Below, piece by piece: positions 15,671 through 23,535 of a stretch of DNA of 64,000 bases (position 1 is its first letter; the number at the start of each line of letters is the position of its first letter). The stretch is from Ramlibacter agri. GTDB lineage: Bacteria; Pseudomonadota; Gammaproteobacteria; Burkholderiales; Burkholderiaceae_C. The position numbers and the translations under genes are program-made. The notes beneath the pieces were generated by a model. It saw nothing but the letters and a program-made list of their open reading frames with translations, ran no database searches and was not told the origin of the DNA. The DNA is taken from NCBI RefSeq assembly GCF_012927085.1, contig NZ_JABBFX010000001.1, positions 2,418,001 through 2,482,000 of the forward strand. Direction: 5' to 3'.

Positions 15671-15682
15671 GCCCGTCGCCAC

Positions 15683-16603
15683 CTACGCCGAAGCCGGCGC
15701 CACCAGCCGCTGCACCGACTCCAGCAATCCCGCCGGCCACGCCGCGTTCTGCCGGGACATGTGCGCCGCATAGCGGTGGCCAGAGGGAAGGGAGTGCAAC
15801 TGCAGTCCCAGCATTTCGATCTCGCTCTTCGGCTCCAGCTCGCCGATGTTGGTGCGCACGGCAGAAGCGTCGACCAGCGTGACGGCGCCGCTACCGATGA
15901 TCTCGATCGCCTCCTGGCTCTCGACGACGAGGGCCGTGTCTTCGTCGATGCCCACGCCCAGCAGGTCGGGCCGCTGGGCGAGCGCCGAGAACAGGCGCGC
16001 GAGCCGTCCGCGTTCGGAGAAGTGCTGGTCGACGATCGCCGCCGGCAGCAGGCTGAGCCCGATGCCCATGGCGACGACGTCCTTGCGCGGGCGCCGCACC
16101 GCCGGCCCTTGCGCGATCATGTGGCGCGACATCACCGCGGCGCCAGCGCTCGTGCCGCCGATGCAGCAGCCGTTGTGCCGGTGGGCGTAGTGCAGCGCGG
16201 CGGCCGCGGGCGTGTCGCGCAACACGTCCATCAGCCGCGACTGGTCGCCGCCGCTCATGAAGATCGCGTCCGCCTGCAGGATCGCCTGGACGACTTCGGG
16301 CCGGGACGCGGCGTCGCGATCGAGCAAGGGCAGCAGTTCGAAATCCCGGGCGCCGATCTCGGCAAATGCGTTCCGGTAGCTTTCGGCGACGATCAAGGGT
16401 ACGGAGCTTGCCGCGGCCAGCAGGCGGATGCGGGCTTGCGGGCCGCCGGCGTATTCGAGGAAGCGCCGCAGGACCAGCCGGTCGCGCACGCGGTCCTCGG
16501 CGCCGCCGACGATGACGAGCCGCCCGCGCGCCGGCGTTTGCGCGGCCAGGGGCAGCGTCGAGCCGGTGAGCAGCGATGAAATCAGCAGGTCGCGTCGACG
16601 CAT
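15683..16603 (-). CDS. Cyanophycinase (S51 peptidase family)
   Basis: A 306-residue enzyme with an arginine-led signal peptide (MRRRDLLISSLLTG...LAAQ), so it is probably exported. The fold markers are LVIVGGAEDR (29-38), IFMSGGDQSRL and the nucleophile block GGTSAGAAVMS with Ser152, followed by GIGLSLLPAAIVDQHFSERGR, typical of cyanophycinase. It hydrolyses cyanophycin (multi-Arg-poly-Asp) to beta-Asp-Arg dipeptides, here probably from outside the cytoplasm as a nutrient scavenger. The start at 16603 opens the signal peptide. Confidence 0.9.
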   Translation of the reverse strand: MRRRDLLISSLLTGSTLPLAAQTPARGRLVIVGGAEDRVRDRLVLRRFLEYAGGPQARIRLLAAASSVPLIVAESYRNAFAEIGARDFELLPLLDRDAASRPEVVQAILQADAIFMSGGDQSRLMDVLRDTPAAAALHYAHRHNGCCIGGTSAGAAVMSRHMIAQGPAVRRPRKDVVAMGIGLSLLPAAIVDQHFSERGRLARLFSALAQRPDLLGVGIDEDTALVVESQEAIEIIGSGAVTLVDASAVRTNIGELEPKSEIEMLGLQLHSLPSGHRYAAHMSRQNAAWPAGLLESVQRLVAPASA

Positions 16604-16681
16604 AGGGCTGGACCCCAGTGTAGCTTTGGCTTAGGCGCCAAGGAGCCGTATGCTTGCGAGCCACGAGTTCCAGGAGCACGC

Positions 16682-17245
16682 ATGCAACGCCTGCGCTATT
16701 CCATCAACGTCACGCTGGACGGATGTTGCGACCACCTCGCGATCATCCCCGACGAAGAACTGCACCATCGCGCGGCCGAGACCATCGCCCAGGCCGATGC
16801 GCTGATCTTCGGGCGGGTCATCTACGAGATGATGGAATCCGCCTGGCGCGAACCGGCGCGCACGGGCGTGCGGCCAGACTGGATGCCGGCCTGGATGGAA
16901 CCGTTCGCGCGCACGATCGATGCGAAGAAGAAGTACGTGGTGTCGCGCACGCTCACCAGCGTCGACTGGAACGCGGAGCTGCTGCGCGGCGACTTGGCAG
17001 AGGAGGTCCGGCGGCTCAAGCAGCAACCCGGTCGCGGGCTGCTGGTGGGCGGCGTGATGCTTCCGCAGGCATTGGCGGAGCTGGGCTTGATCGACGACTA
17101 CGAGCTCGTCGTGCATCCCCGGCTGGCCGGCCATGGGCCGACCCTGTTCGCGGGGCTGTCGAAGCCGGTCGACCTGAAGCTCGTGGAGCAGGTGAAGTAC
17201 GGTTCCGGCGCGGTGGCGATGCGTTACGAGCGGCAGGAGTCCTGA
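16682..17245 (+). CDS. Dihydrofolate reductase-like (RibD C-terminal) protein
   Basis: A 187-residue protein with the RibD-C/DHFR-like fold: RLRYSINVTLDGCCDH at the N-terminus, ADALIFGRVIYEMM, KKKYVVSRTL, the nucleotide-binding GRGLLVGGVMLPQALAELGL and DDYELVVHPRLAGHGPTLF. It is probably an NADPH-dependent reductase; substrate unknown. It diverges from the cyanophycinase gene. Confidence 0.9.
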   Translation: MQRLRYSINVTLDGCCDHLAIIPDEELHHRAAETIAQADALIFGRVIYEMMESAWREPARTGVRPDWMPAWMEPFARTIDAKKKYVVSRTLTSVDWNAELLRGDLAEEVRRLKQQPGRGLLVGGVMLPQALAELGLIDDYELVVHPRLAGHGPTLFAGLSKPVDLKLVEQVKYGSGAVAMRYERQES

Positions 17246-17267
17246 GGACGAGGCCGCTCGAGCACCA

Positions 17268-18473
17268 TCACGAGCGGCGCGCCTGCACCGCCAGCGCCGC
17301 AGCCGACGTCAGCGTGGCGAGCAGCATCACGCCCATCCAACCCTCACGCGCCAGCAGCACGCTGCCCAAGGCAGACCCGAGCGCCATGCCGACGAACAGC
17401 TTCGTCATCAACACCGCGTTGAGGCGGCTGCGGGCCGAGGCGTCCAGGCCGTAGATGATGGTCTGGTGCGCGATCATCGAGCCCTGCACGCCCAGGTCGA
17501 ACACCACGGTGCACAGAGCGAGCAACACGAGCTGGCTCGCAACTGGCAGCACCGTGCCCAGCGCGATGGCCAGGAAGGCCGCGGCGGAGATCGCCGCGCC
17601 CAGTCGCACGACCAGCAAGGGACCGCGCCGGTCGGCGATGCGGCCCGCGAACGGCGCGGCCAGCGCGCCAGCGGCGCCAGCCAGCCCGAAGGCGCCGGCC
17701 GCGGCGCTGCCCAGGTGGAAAGGCGCGGCGTGCAGCATCACGGCCAGCGTCGACCAGAACGCGCTGAAGCCGACGCCCAGCAGGCCTTGCGCGATCGCAG
17801 CCCGCCGCAGCGCGGGGTGTGCGCGCCACAGTTCGGCCAGCGAGCGCAGCAGCGCCGCGTAGTCCAGGCTGGCATTCCGCGCAAAAGCGGGCAGCACGCG
17901 CCATGTCGCGACAGCGATGGCCGCAACGGCGAAAGCGGCCAGCACGAACATCGTGCGCCAACCCGCTTGCGCAGCGACCGCGCCACTCAGGACGCGCGAC
18001 AACAGGATGCCAAGTAGCAGGCCCGTCATCACGGTGCCGACCAGCTTGCCGCGCTGCTCCGGCGGCGCCAGCGTGGCCGCGGCCGGCACGAAGTCCTGGG
18101 CCGCGGTGGCCGTGATGCCGATGACGGCACTGGCGAACAGCAGGGCCCAGACCGACGGAGCGGCCGCAGCGAGCAGCAGGGCGAGCGTCAAGGCGAACAG
18201 CTTGGCGAGGATCACGCGCCGGCGGTCGAAGCGGTCCGCCAGCGGGCCGAACAGCAGCAAGCCCGCCGCGTATCCGAGCTGCGTGGTCGTCGGGATCCAG
18301 CCCACCAGCCAGGGCGGCGCCTGCAGGTCGGCGCCGACGACGCCCAGCAGCGGCTGGCTGTAATAGATCGCGGCAACCGACAGTCCGGCGCCCGCGGCCA
18401 GCAGGCCCATCAACGCCGTGCCGGGGCCCGTGGGGTGGGCCGCGGGGCTATTCGTCATGCAAATGTCGTTCAT
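17268..18473 (-). CDS. MFS transporter (drug/metabolite efflux type)
   Basis: A 401-residue protein with twelve hydrophobic segments. After the first helix comes AIYYSQPLLGVVGADL, then the MFS loop motif LFGPLADRFDRRRVILAK between helices 2 and 3, and a second copy GRIADRRGPLLVV in the C-terminal half. It is a single-protein proton antiporter of the YnfM/AraJ-like type; substrate unknown. It diverges from the LysR gene at 18571, which is its probable regulator. A second in-frame Met lies 15 bp inside the chosen start. Confidence 0.88.
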   Translation of the reverse strand: MNDICMTNSPAAHPTGPGTALMGLLAAGAGLSVAAIYYSQPLLGVVGADLQAPPWLVGWIPTTTQLGYAAGLLLFGPLADRFDRRRVILAKLFALTLALLLAAAAPSVWALLFASAVIGITATAAQDFVPAAATLAPPEQRGKLVGTVMTGLLLGILLSRVLSGAVAAQAGWRTMFVLAAFAVAAIAVATWRVLPAFARNASLDYAALLRSLAELWRAHPALRRAAIAQGLLGVGFSAFWSTLAVMLHAAPFHLGSAAAGAFGLAGAAGALAAPFAGRIADRRGPLLVVRLGAAISAAAFLAIALGTVLPVASQLVLLALCTVVFDLGVQGSMIAHQTIIYGLDASARSRLNAVLMTKLFVGMALGSALGSVLLAREGWMGVMLLATLTSAAALAVQARRS

Positions 18474-18570
18474 CGGTGAAAACCCTTGTTCTGCTCTGAC
18501 GGCGGACTTTGCCGTGCAAATGGTCGCTGCGGAAGACGGGCGCGCGGCAAAACGGATATACGCTCAACGC

Positions 18571-19545
18571 ATGACCAAACGACTTCGCCAGCAGCCCGCC
18601 CGGACCACCGCGCCGGATCCGGCGGATGCGCCGCCGGGCGTGCCCGCGGACCGGTTGGCGCTGCTGGAGACCTTCATTCGCATCGTCGAGGCCGGCAGCC
18701 TGTCGGCCGCGGCGCCGCTGCTGCAGACGACGCAGCCGACGGTCAGCCGGCGCCTGCGGGCCTTGGAACAGTCACTGGGCGTGCCGTTGCTGCAGCGGTC
18801 TACGCACGGGATGCGGCTCACCGTGGATGGCGAACGTTGCTACCAGCGCGCGCGGACCTTGCTGGATGACTGGGCGGCCTTCGAGGCCGACATGGGCGGC
18901 GCCGGCGCGGAGCCGGAAGGCCTGCTGCGGGTGGCCGTGCCGCATGCCTTCGGGCAGGACCAGTTCGTCGCGCCGCTGGAAAGCTTCCTGCGCGCCTGGC
19001 CGCGCGTGACGGTGGAGTGGCTGCTGCAGGACGAGGTGGACGATGCCCGCGCGCGCGGCATCGACTGCGTGATCCAGGTCGGCCAGCCGACCGACCCCGC
19101 CATGATCGCGATCCGGCTCGCCGCCGTCCCGCGCATCGTGGTGGCCGCGCCGGGCCTGCTTGCGGGGGGCAAGGTGCCGCAAGACCCCGAGGCCTTGGCG
19201 GCGCTGCCCTGGCTGGCGCTGCGCACCTACTACCGCGACGAGCTGCTGCTGACGCATGCCGTGACGGGCGAGACGCGCGCCGTGCCGCTGCAATCGCGCT
19301 TCAGCACCGACAGCCTGTACGCCTTGCGCAGCGCCGCCCTGCGCGGGCTGGGCGCTTGTGCCGGTTCGGCCTGGCTGCTGGTGGACGATGTCGCTCGCGG
19401 CGACCTCGTCCACCTCGCGCCGCAATGGCAGCCGGCGCCACTGCCGATCTGGATCACGTACCCGCAGGCCGGGCACTACCCTTCGCGGCTGCTTCGATTC
19501 GTCGAAGCGATGCGCAAGGCGGTGCCGGGGATCGTGGAGGGCTGA
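18571..19545 (+). CDS. LysR-family transcriptional regulator
   Basis: A 324-residue regulator with about 25 extra N-terminal residues, then the HTH (LALLETFIRIVEAGSLSAAA, TTQPTVSRRLRALEQSLG) and wing (LLQRSTHGMRLTVDGE). The effector domain starts at about LLRVAVPHAFGQDQFVAPLE. The ATG at 18571 was chosen since upstream sequence overlaps the divergent MFS gene. The 97-bp divergent promoter suggests it controls the MFS transporter. Confidence 0.9.
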   Translation: MTKRLRQQPARTTAPDPADAPPGVPADRLALLETFIRIVEAGSLSAAAPLLQTTQPTVSRRLRALEQSLGVPLLQRSTHGMRLTVDGERCYQRARTLLDDWAAFEADMGGAGAEPEGLLRVAVPHAFGQDQFVAPLESFLRAWPRVTVEWLLQDEVDDARARGIDCVIQVGQPTDPAMIAIRLAAVPRIVVAAPGLLAGGKVPQDPEALAALPWLALRTYYRDELLLTHAVTGETRAVPLQSRFSTDSLYALRSAALRGLGACAGSAWLLVDDVARGDLVHLAPQWQPAPLPIWITYPQAGHYPSRLLRFVEAMRKAVPGIVEG

Positions 19546-19552
19546 GCGGCTC

Positions 19553-20650
19553 TCAGTCCGCGCCGAAGGTCAGCGGCGTCACCCGCACCGCGCCGCTTTC
19601 GATGTCGCTCACGGTCACCAGCGGGAAGCCCACGGTCACCTGCGTGCTCTGGCGCCAGGCGTCGACGATCTGGTCGCGCAGCTCGGAGGCGCCGGCGGCG
19701 AGCTGCTTGGTCACGATCGCCAGCTCCAGCGGCTGGGCCGTCGCGTAGTTGTCGTTGCCCGAGTTCTTGGCGGCCAGGTAGACCGGGACCACTTCGGTCA
19801 GCGTCTCGGCGAGATACAGAGGGACCCGCTGCTCGATCGTCGCGACGCCGCGGTCGGTGTAGGGGCGCATCTGGAAGCGGACCGCGTCGAAGTCGACGAA
19901 ATTGCGGACGAAGGAGCCTTCGAACGGCGCATGGATGGGCGCGGTCGTGTAGCCGTTCGGGTTCAGGTACGCGCCCCAGCCGTTGAAGTGGATCGACACG
20001 TGCATCGGCTGGCTCGCGTCCGCCACGAAGTGGCTCCAGTAGCCGATGTCGCGCACGATCAGCTGCTCGCGCAGCGCGAGGTGCGCCACGAAGTATTCGC
20101 GGTCGGCCGGCGTCTTCGCGGTCTCCAGTCCGGCCTTGAAGGCGCGCCACATGGCGAAGTCCTTCCGCAGCTGCTGGAAGCCGTCGATGATCGCATACGG
20201 CAGGTAGCCGCCGTACTGCGTCTGCCCCGCTGGCGCCGTGGCGCCACGCTGCGCCGTGTCGAAAGCCTGGCGCGTCGGCGGCAGGCTGGCCAGCAGCACC
20301 GCGCCGCCGATGACGTAGCCGGAATCGTCGACGTCGAGGAAGTGGCCCGGGTCGCGCTCGGCGTCGTGCACGGTCGGGGCCGTGCTGATGCGGCCGTTCG
20401 CCACGCCCGTCACGATGCCGGTCGTCTTCGACTCGTCGGCCTCGGCGCCCAGCTCGCCGATCTCCCACGCGGCGATCGGGTTGCGCAGGAACAGCGGCAT
20501 CTCCCTCGGCAAGGCCTTGGCGGCGAGTTCGCTGATCTTGACGTGGCCCGTGTGGCCCCAGGCCCAGGCCTGGTGGGGGGAGAGGACCATCACGGCGCCC
20601 GCCAGGGCGCTCGAGAGCCATGTCGCTTTGCGATTCCAGATGCCGGGCAT
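19553..20650 (-). CDS. S1/P1-type zinc-dependent nuclease family protein
   Basis: A 365-residue exported protein. The signal peptide ends AWA before Trp31, so the mature protein starts WGHTGH, as in S1/P1 nucleases, where the N-terminal Trp and a nearby His bind zinc. The later IGYWSHFVADASQPMHVSIH carries the His/Asp zinc-ligand helix. The internal ATG at 20650 was preferred over 20660-20662 because GGAG lies six bases upstream. It would cut single-stranded nucleic acids, or act as a phospholipase C-like zinc enzyme, in the periplasm or outside. Confidence 0.8.
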   Translation of the reverse strand: MPGIWNRKATWLSSALAGAVMVLSPHQAWAWGHTGHVKISELAAKALPREMPLFLRNPIAAWEIGELGAEADESKTTGIVTGVANGRISTAPTVHDAERDPGHFLDVDDSGYVIGGAVLLASLPPTRQAFDTAQRGATAPAGQTQYGGYLPYAIIDGFQQLRKDFAMWRAFKAGLETAKTPADREYFVAHLALREQLIVRDIGYWSHFVADASQPMHVSIHFNGWGAYLNPNGYTTAPIHAPFEGSFVRNFVDFDAVRFQMRPYTDRGVATIEQRVPLYLAETLTEVVPVYLAAKNSGNDNYATAQPLELAIVTKQLAAGASELRDQIVDAWRQSTQVTVGFPLVTVSDIESGAVRVTPLTFGAD

Positions 20651-20741
20651 GAGGAGCTCCATTCGATTGGTTGCAGCCGGCGAGGATGCCGGCCGAATGT
20701 GACCAATTTGGGACAGAGCGGGTCCGGCACCTGGCCGGTCG

Positions 20742-21701
20742 CTACTCAGCCTTCAGGTTGACCGTGGTGCTCAGTTGCTGCCAGGTGTCGATCTCGCTGC
20801 GGATGATCGTGGCGAACTGCGCGGCGCTGCCGCCGGCCGGCGCCATGCCGTCGCCCTTCAGCACGTCCGCGGTTTCCTTGGACTGCATGATCTTGTTGAC
20901 GGCCGCGTTGATCTTCTCGATGACCGCCGGCGGCGTGCCCTTGGGCGCGATGAGCCCGTGCCACAGCGTCACCGTGTAGTTGCCGACACCGGCTTCCTGT
21001 GCGGTGGGCACATCGGGCAGCGCGGGAACCCGCTGCGCCGTCGTGACGGCCAGGGCCCGCAACTTGCCGCCCTGGATCTGCGGAATGGCCGACGCAGCGC
21101 TGCTGAAGAACAGCTGCGTCGTCCCGCCGATCGTGTCGTTCATCGCCGGTCCGGTGCCCTTGTACGGGATGTGCGTGAGCTTCACGCCGGCGCGTTGCGC
21201 GAACAATTCACCGGCCGCATGGGCGATGCCGCCGGTTCCGCTGGACGCGAAGTTCACCTTGCCCGGTTGCGCCTTGGCGAGCGCCACCAGCTCCTGCACC
21301 GACTTCGCGGGCAACCCCGGGTTCGCGCACAGGATCAGCGGGCCCTGCGCGATCTGCACGATGGGCGCAATGTCCGTCACCGGGTCGAACTTCAGCTTGT
21401 AGACCGCGGGGTTGACCGTGTAGCTCGATGCCACCAGCGTCAGCGTGTAGCCGTCGGCCGGCGACTTCACGCCCATCTCGACGCCCAGGTTGCCGCCGGC
21501 GCCGGGCCGGTTGTCCACGACGAAGGCCTGGCCGAAAGCCGCCTGCAGCTTGTTGGCGATGAAGCGCGCGACGAAGTCGGAGCCGCCGCCCGTGGCGAAC
21601 GGGACGATGATCTTCACAGGCTTGGTCGGCCAGTCCTCCGCGTGGGCCGCGAAGGCGGTCATCAGGGCAGCGGCGAGAACGACGCGGCGTCGAACGGTCA
21701 T
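20742..21701 (-). CDS. Bug-type tripartite tricarboxylate transporter receptor
   Basis: A 319-residue periplasmic binding protein. A signal peptide of about 21 residues is followed by the family start WPTKPVKIIVPFATGGGSD, then NKLQAAFGQAFVVDNRPGAGG, DGYTLTLVASSYTVNPAVY and LPDVPTAQEAG. Last gene of the acnD-prpF-gntR-bug operon; its start overlaps the gntR stop by four bases. It probably captures a tricarboxylate or related acid used by the upstream enzymes. The TctA/TctB membrane partners are not in the window. Confidence 0.92.
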   Translation of the reverse strand: MTVRRRVVLAAALMTAFAAHAEDWPTKPVKIIVPFATGGGSDFVARFIANKLQAAFGQAFVVDNRPGAGGNLGVEMGVKSPADGYTLTLVASSYTVNPAVYKLKFDPVTDIAPIVQIAQGPLILCANPGLPAKSVQELVALAKAQPGKVNFASSGTGGIAHAAGELFAQRAGVKLTHIPYKGTGPAMNDTIGGTTQLFFSSAASAIPQIQGGKLRALAVTTAQRVPALPDVPTAQEAGVGNYTVTLWHGLIAPKGTPPAVIEKINAAVNKIMQSKETADVLKGDGMAPAGGSAAQFATIIRSEIDTWQQLSTTVNLKAE

Positions 21702-22399
21702 GGTTTGTCTCCTTGGTCTGCTTGGGGAATGCTCATGTTTTGCAGGATGTCCTGCTTCGCTCGCGCGACGTGCCGGCGCATCGTGAGCTCGGCGAGCTCC
21801 GGGTCGCGGTCGGCCAGGGCATCGACGATGCGCTGGTGTTCGAACATCGACCGCAAGGTCCGCTCGGGCCGCCGGCGTTGCTGGCGCCGGCACAGGTCGA
21901 TCAGCCCGTGGTAGTCCTCGCTGAGGAACTTGATCAGGAACTCGTTGCGGCTGGCGCGGACGATGGCCGAGTGGTAGTCGGTGTCGAGGCTCTTGAAGGG
22001 GTAGCCGCCGTCGGCTGCCATTTCCGTCGCGACCCGCTGGCGCTCCAGCGCTTCGCGCAACTTGGCGATCTCTTCCGGCGTGATGTTCAGTGCCGCCTCG
22101 CGCGCGGCCATGCCTTCGATCGCCTCGCGCAGCTGGAAGATGTCGTTGACCTTCTTCGCGTCGAGCACGACGACGCGCGCGCCCTGGCGCGGGATGCGCG
22201 TGACCAGGCTGCGCTCCTCCAGGCGGCGGATCGCCTCGCGCAGCGGCGCGCGGCTCACGCCGTACTTCTTCGCCATCTCGGGCTCGCTGATCTTCGCGCC
22301 AGGCGGGATTTCGCCTCCGAGGATGGCGTCGCGCAGCCGCAGCAGCACGTGGTCGGCAACCGGCTCCCAGGCGCCGCCGAGGTCGTCTTCCGAGCTCAT
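21698..22399 (-). CDS. GntR/FadR-family regulator (FCD type)
   Basis: A 233-residue regulator. The winged HTH (about 10-78) has LRLRDAILGGEIPPGAKISE, KYGVSRAPLREAIRRLEE and LVTRIPRQGARVV. The FCD effector domain has LREAIEGMAAREAA, TDYHSAIVRASRN and the final MRRHVARAKQDIL, with the Asp/His metal-ligand positions typical of FCD domains. It sits inside the operon it likely controls; two palindromes ahead of acnD (26205 and 26267) are the probable operators. Confidence 0.92.
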   Translation of the reverse strand: MSSEDDLGGAWEPVADHVLLRLRDAILGGEIPPGAKISEPEMAKKYGVSRAPLREAIRRLEERSLVTRIPRQGARVVVLDAKKVNDIFQLREAIEGMAAREAALNITPEEIAKLREALERQRVATEMAADGGYPFKSLDTDYHSAIVRASRNEFLIKFLSEDYHGLIDLCRRQQRRRPERTLRSMFEHQRIVDALADRDPELAELTMRRHVARAKQDILQNMSIPQADQGDKP

Positions 22400-23535
22400 G
22401 GCTTGGCCTCCAGGATCTTCGAGACGGGAACGAACACGCTGCCCTCCATCAGGCGGCGGGCCGTGCGGTACACCGCCGTCTCCGCCACGAAAGGCTCACC
22501 CTCGCGCTGCTCCAGCTTCGCCGCGACGTGCAAGGTGCCGGACGGATGCTCGATCGCCACGTCCTCGCCCTGCGGCCGCAGGCCGACCGCATCGGCCACT
22601 GTCCCTTGCAGCTGCAGCGCGGTCGCCACGCACATGCCCCCCGTCAGCGGCGTCGCGCGATGGGGCTGGCCGGTCGACATGACGCGCACGCGCAGGTGGC
22701 AGCCTTGCACCGCGGGCGGCGACAGCAGGGCCACCTGCGGCAGGCTGCGGACGCGCTCGCGCGCATCGGCCAGGTCGCGTGCGATCCCGATGCGGACCGC
22801 GGCGGCCCGGCGAATGGCCTCGCAGTGTTCGAGCACCCGCTGGTTCGCATCGAGCTCGGACGGCTTCTCGCCGCCATGCAGGCCGATGGCGTCGGCGCGC
22901 AGCATGACCACCGGGTTTGCAGCGTCCACGACGCTCACCTCCACCGAGGGAAAGCCTTCGAGCTCCAGCATTTCCTTCCGCATGCCCGTAGGCAACAGCT
23001 TGCCGGTGACGGCGCCGCCAGGCTCCAGGAAGGAGAGACGCACCGGCGCACCCGCGCCTGCTACCCCGGTGAGGACGAAGTCGCCGTCCACCGCCGCGCG
23101 CCCGCCTGCCAGCGGAAACTTCGAGACGATCACCTTGCCGGTGTTCGTGTTGTGGATGCGGACGGTGGCGGCGTCGCCTTCCACTGGGACCAGGCCTTCA
23201 TCGACCGCGAAGGGACCTACGGCGGACGAGATGTTGCCGCAGTTGCCCTTGTACTGGACGACGGTGGAGCCGATCGGGACCTGCGCGAAGGTGTAGTCGA
23301 TGTCCGCGTCGGCGCGAGTCGACGGGCCGATGATCGCGATCTTCGACAGCGAGGAGATGCCGCCGCCCATTCCATCCAGCTGCCGCCCATGCGGGTCGGG
23401 CGTGCCGAGGGCGGCGCAGAAGATCGCGTCCCACGCCGCGCGCTCCGCAGGCAGGTCGGACACCTTGAAGAACAGCGCGCGGCTCGTGCCGCCCCGCATG
23501 TACACGGTGGGAAACGAGACCTGGTGGGCGCTCAT
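22396..23535 (-). CDS. prpF: PrpF-family isomerase (AcnD-associated)
   Basis: A 379-residue protein with the diaminopimelate-epimerase-like PrpF fold: PTVYMRGGTSRALFFKVSDL at the start, LDGMGGGISSLSKIAIIGPS, VQYKGNCGNISSAVGPFAVD and ATPLTGGMCVATALQLQGT. PrpF converts trans-2-methylaconitate to the cis form (aconitate isomerase activity), working with AcnD. It overlaps acnD and gntR by four bases each. A 4-oxalomesaconate tautomerase role is an alternative within the family. Confidence 0.88.
   Translation of the reverse strand: MSAHQVSFPTVYMRGGTSRALFFKVSDLPAERAAWDAIFCAALGTPDPHGRQLDGMGGGISSLSKIAIIGPSTRADADIDYTFAQVPIGSTVVQYKGNCGNISSAVGPFAVDEGLVPVEGDAATVRIHNTNTGKVIVSKFPLAGGRAAVDGDFVLTGVAGAGAPVRLSFLEPGGAVTGKLLPTGMRKEMLELEGFPSVEVSVVDAANPVVMLRADAIGLHGGEKPSELDANQRVLEHCEAIRRAAAVRIGIARDLADARERVRSLPQVALLSPPAVQGCHLRVRVMSTGQPHRATPLTGGMCVATALQLQGTVADAVGLRPQGEDVAIEHPSGTLHVAAKLEQREGEPFVAETAVYRTARRLMEGSVFVPVSKILEAKP

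Noticed and set aside
15494..15682. A separate small ATPase gene with Walker A
   Set aside because: The family pattern stops after 29 residues at the tnpA remnant, and the missing C-terminal part is at 9929-10135, so it is a fragment.
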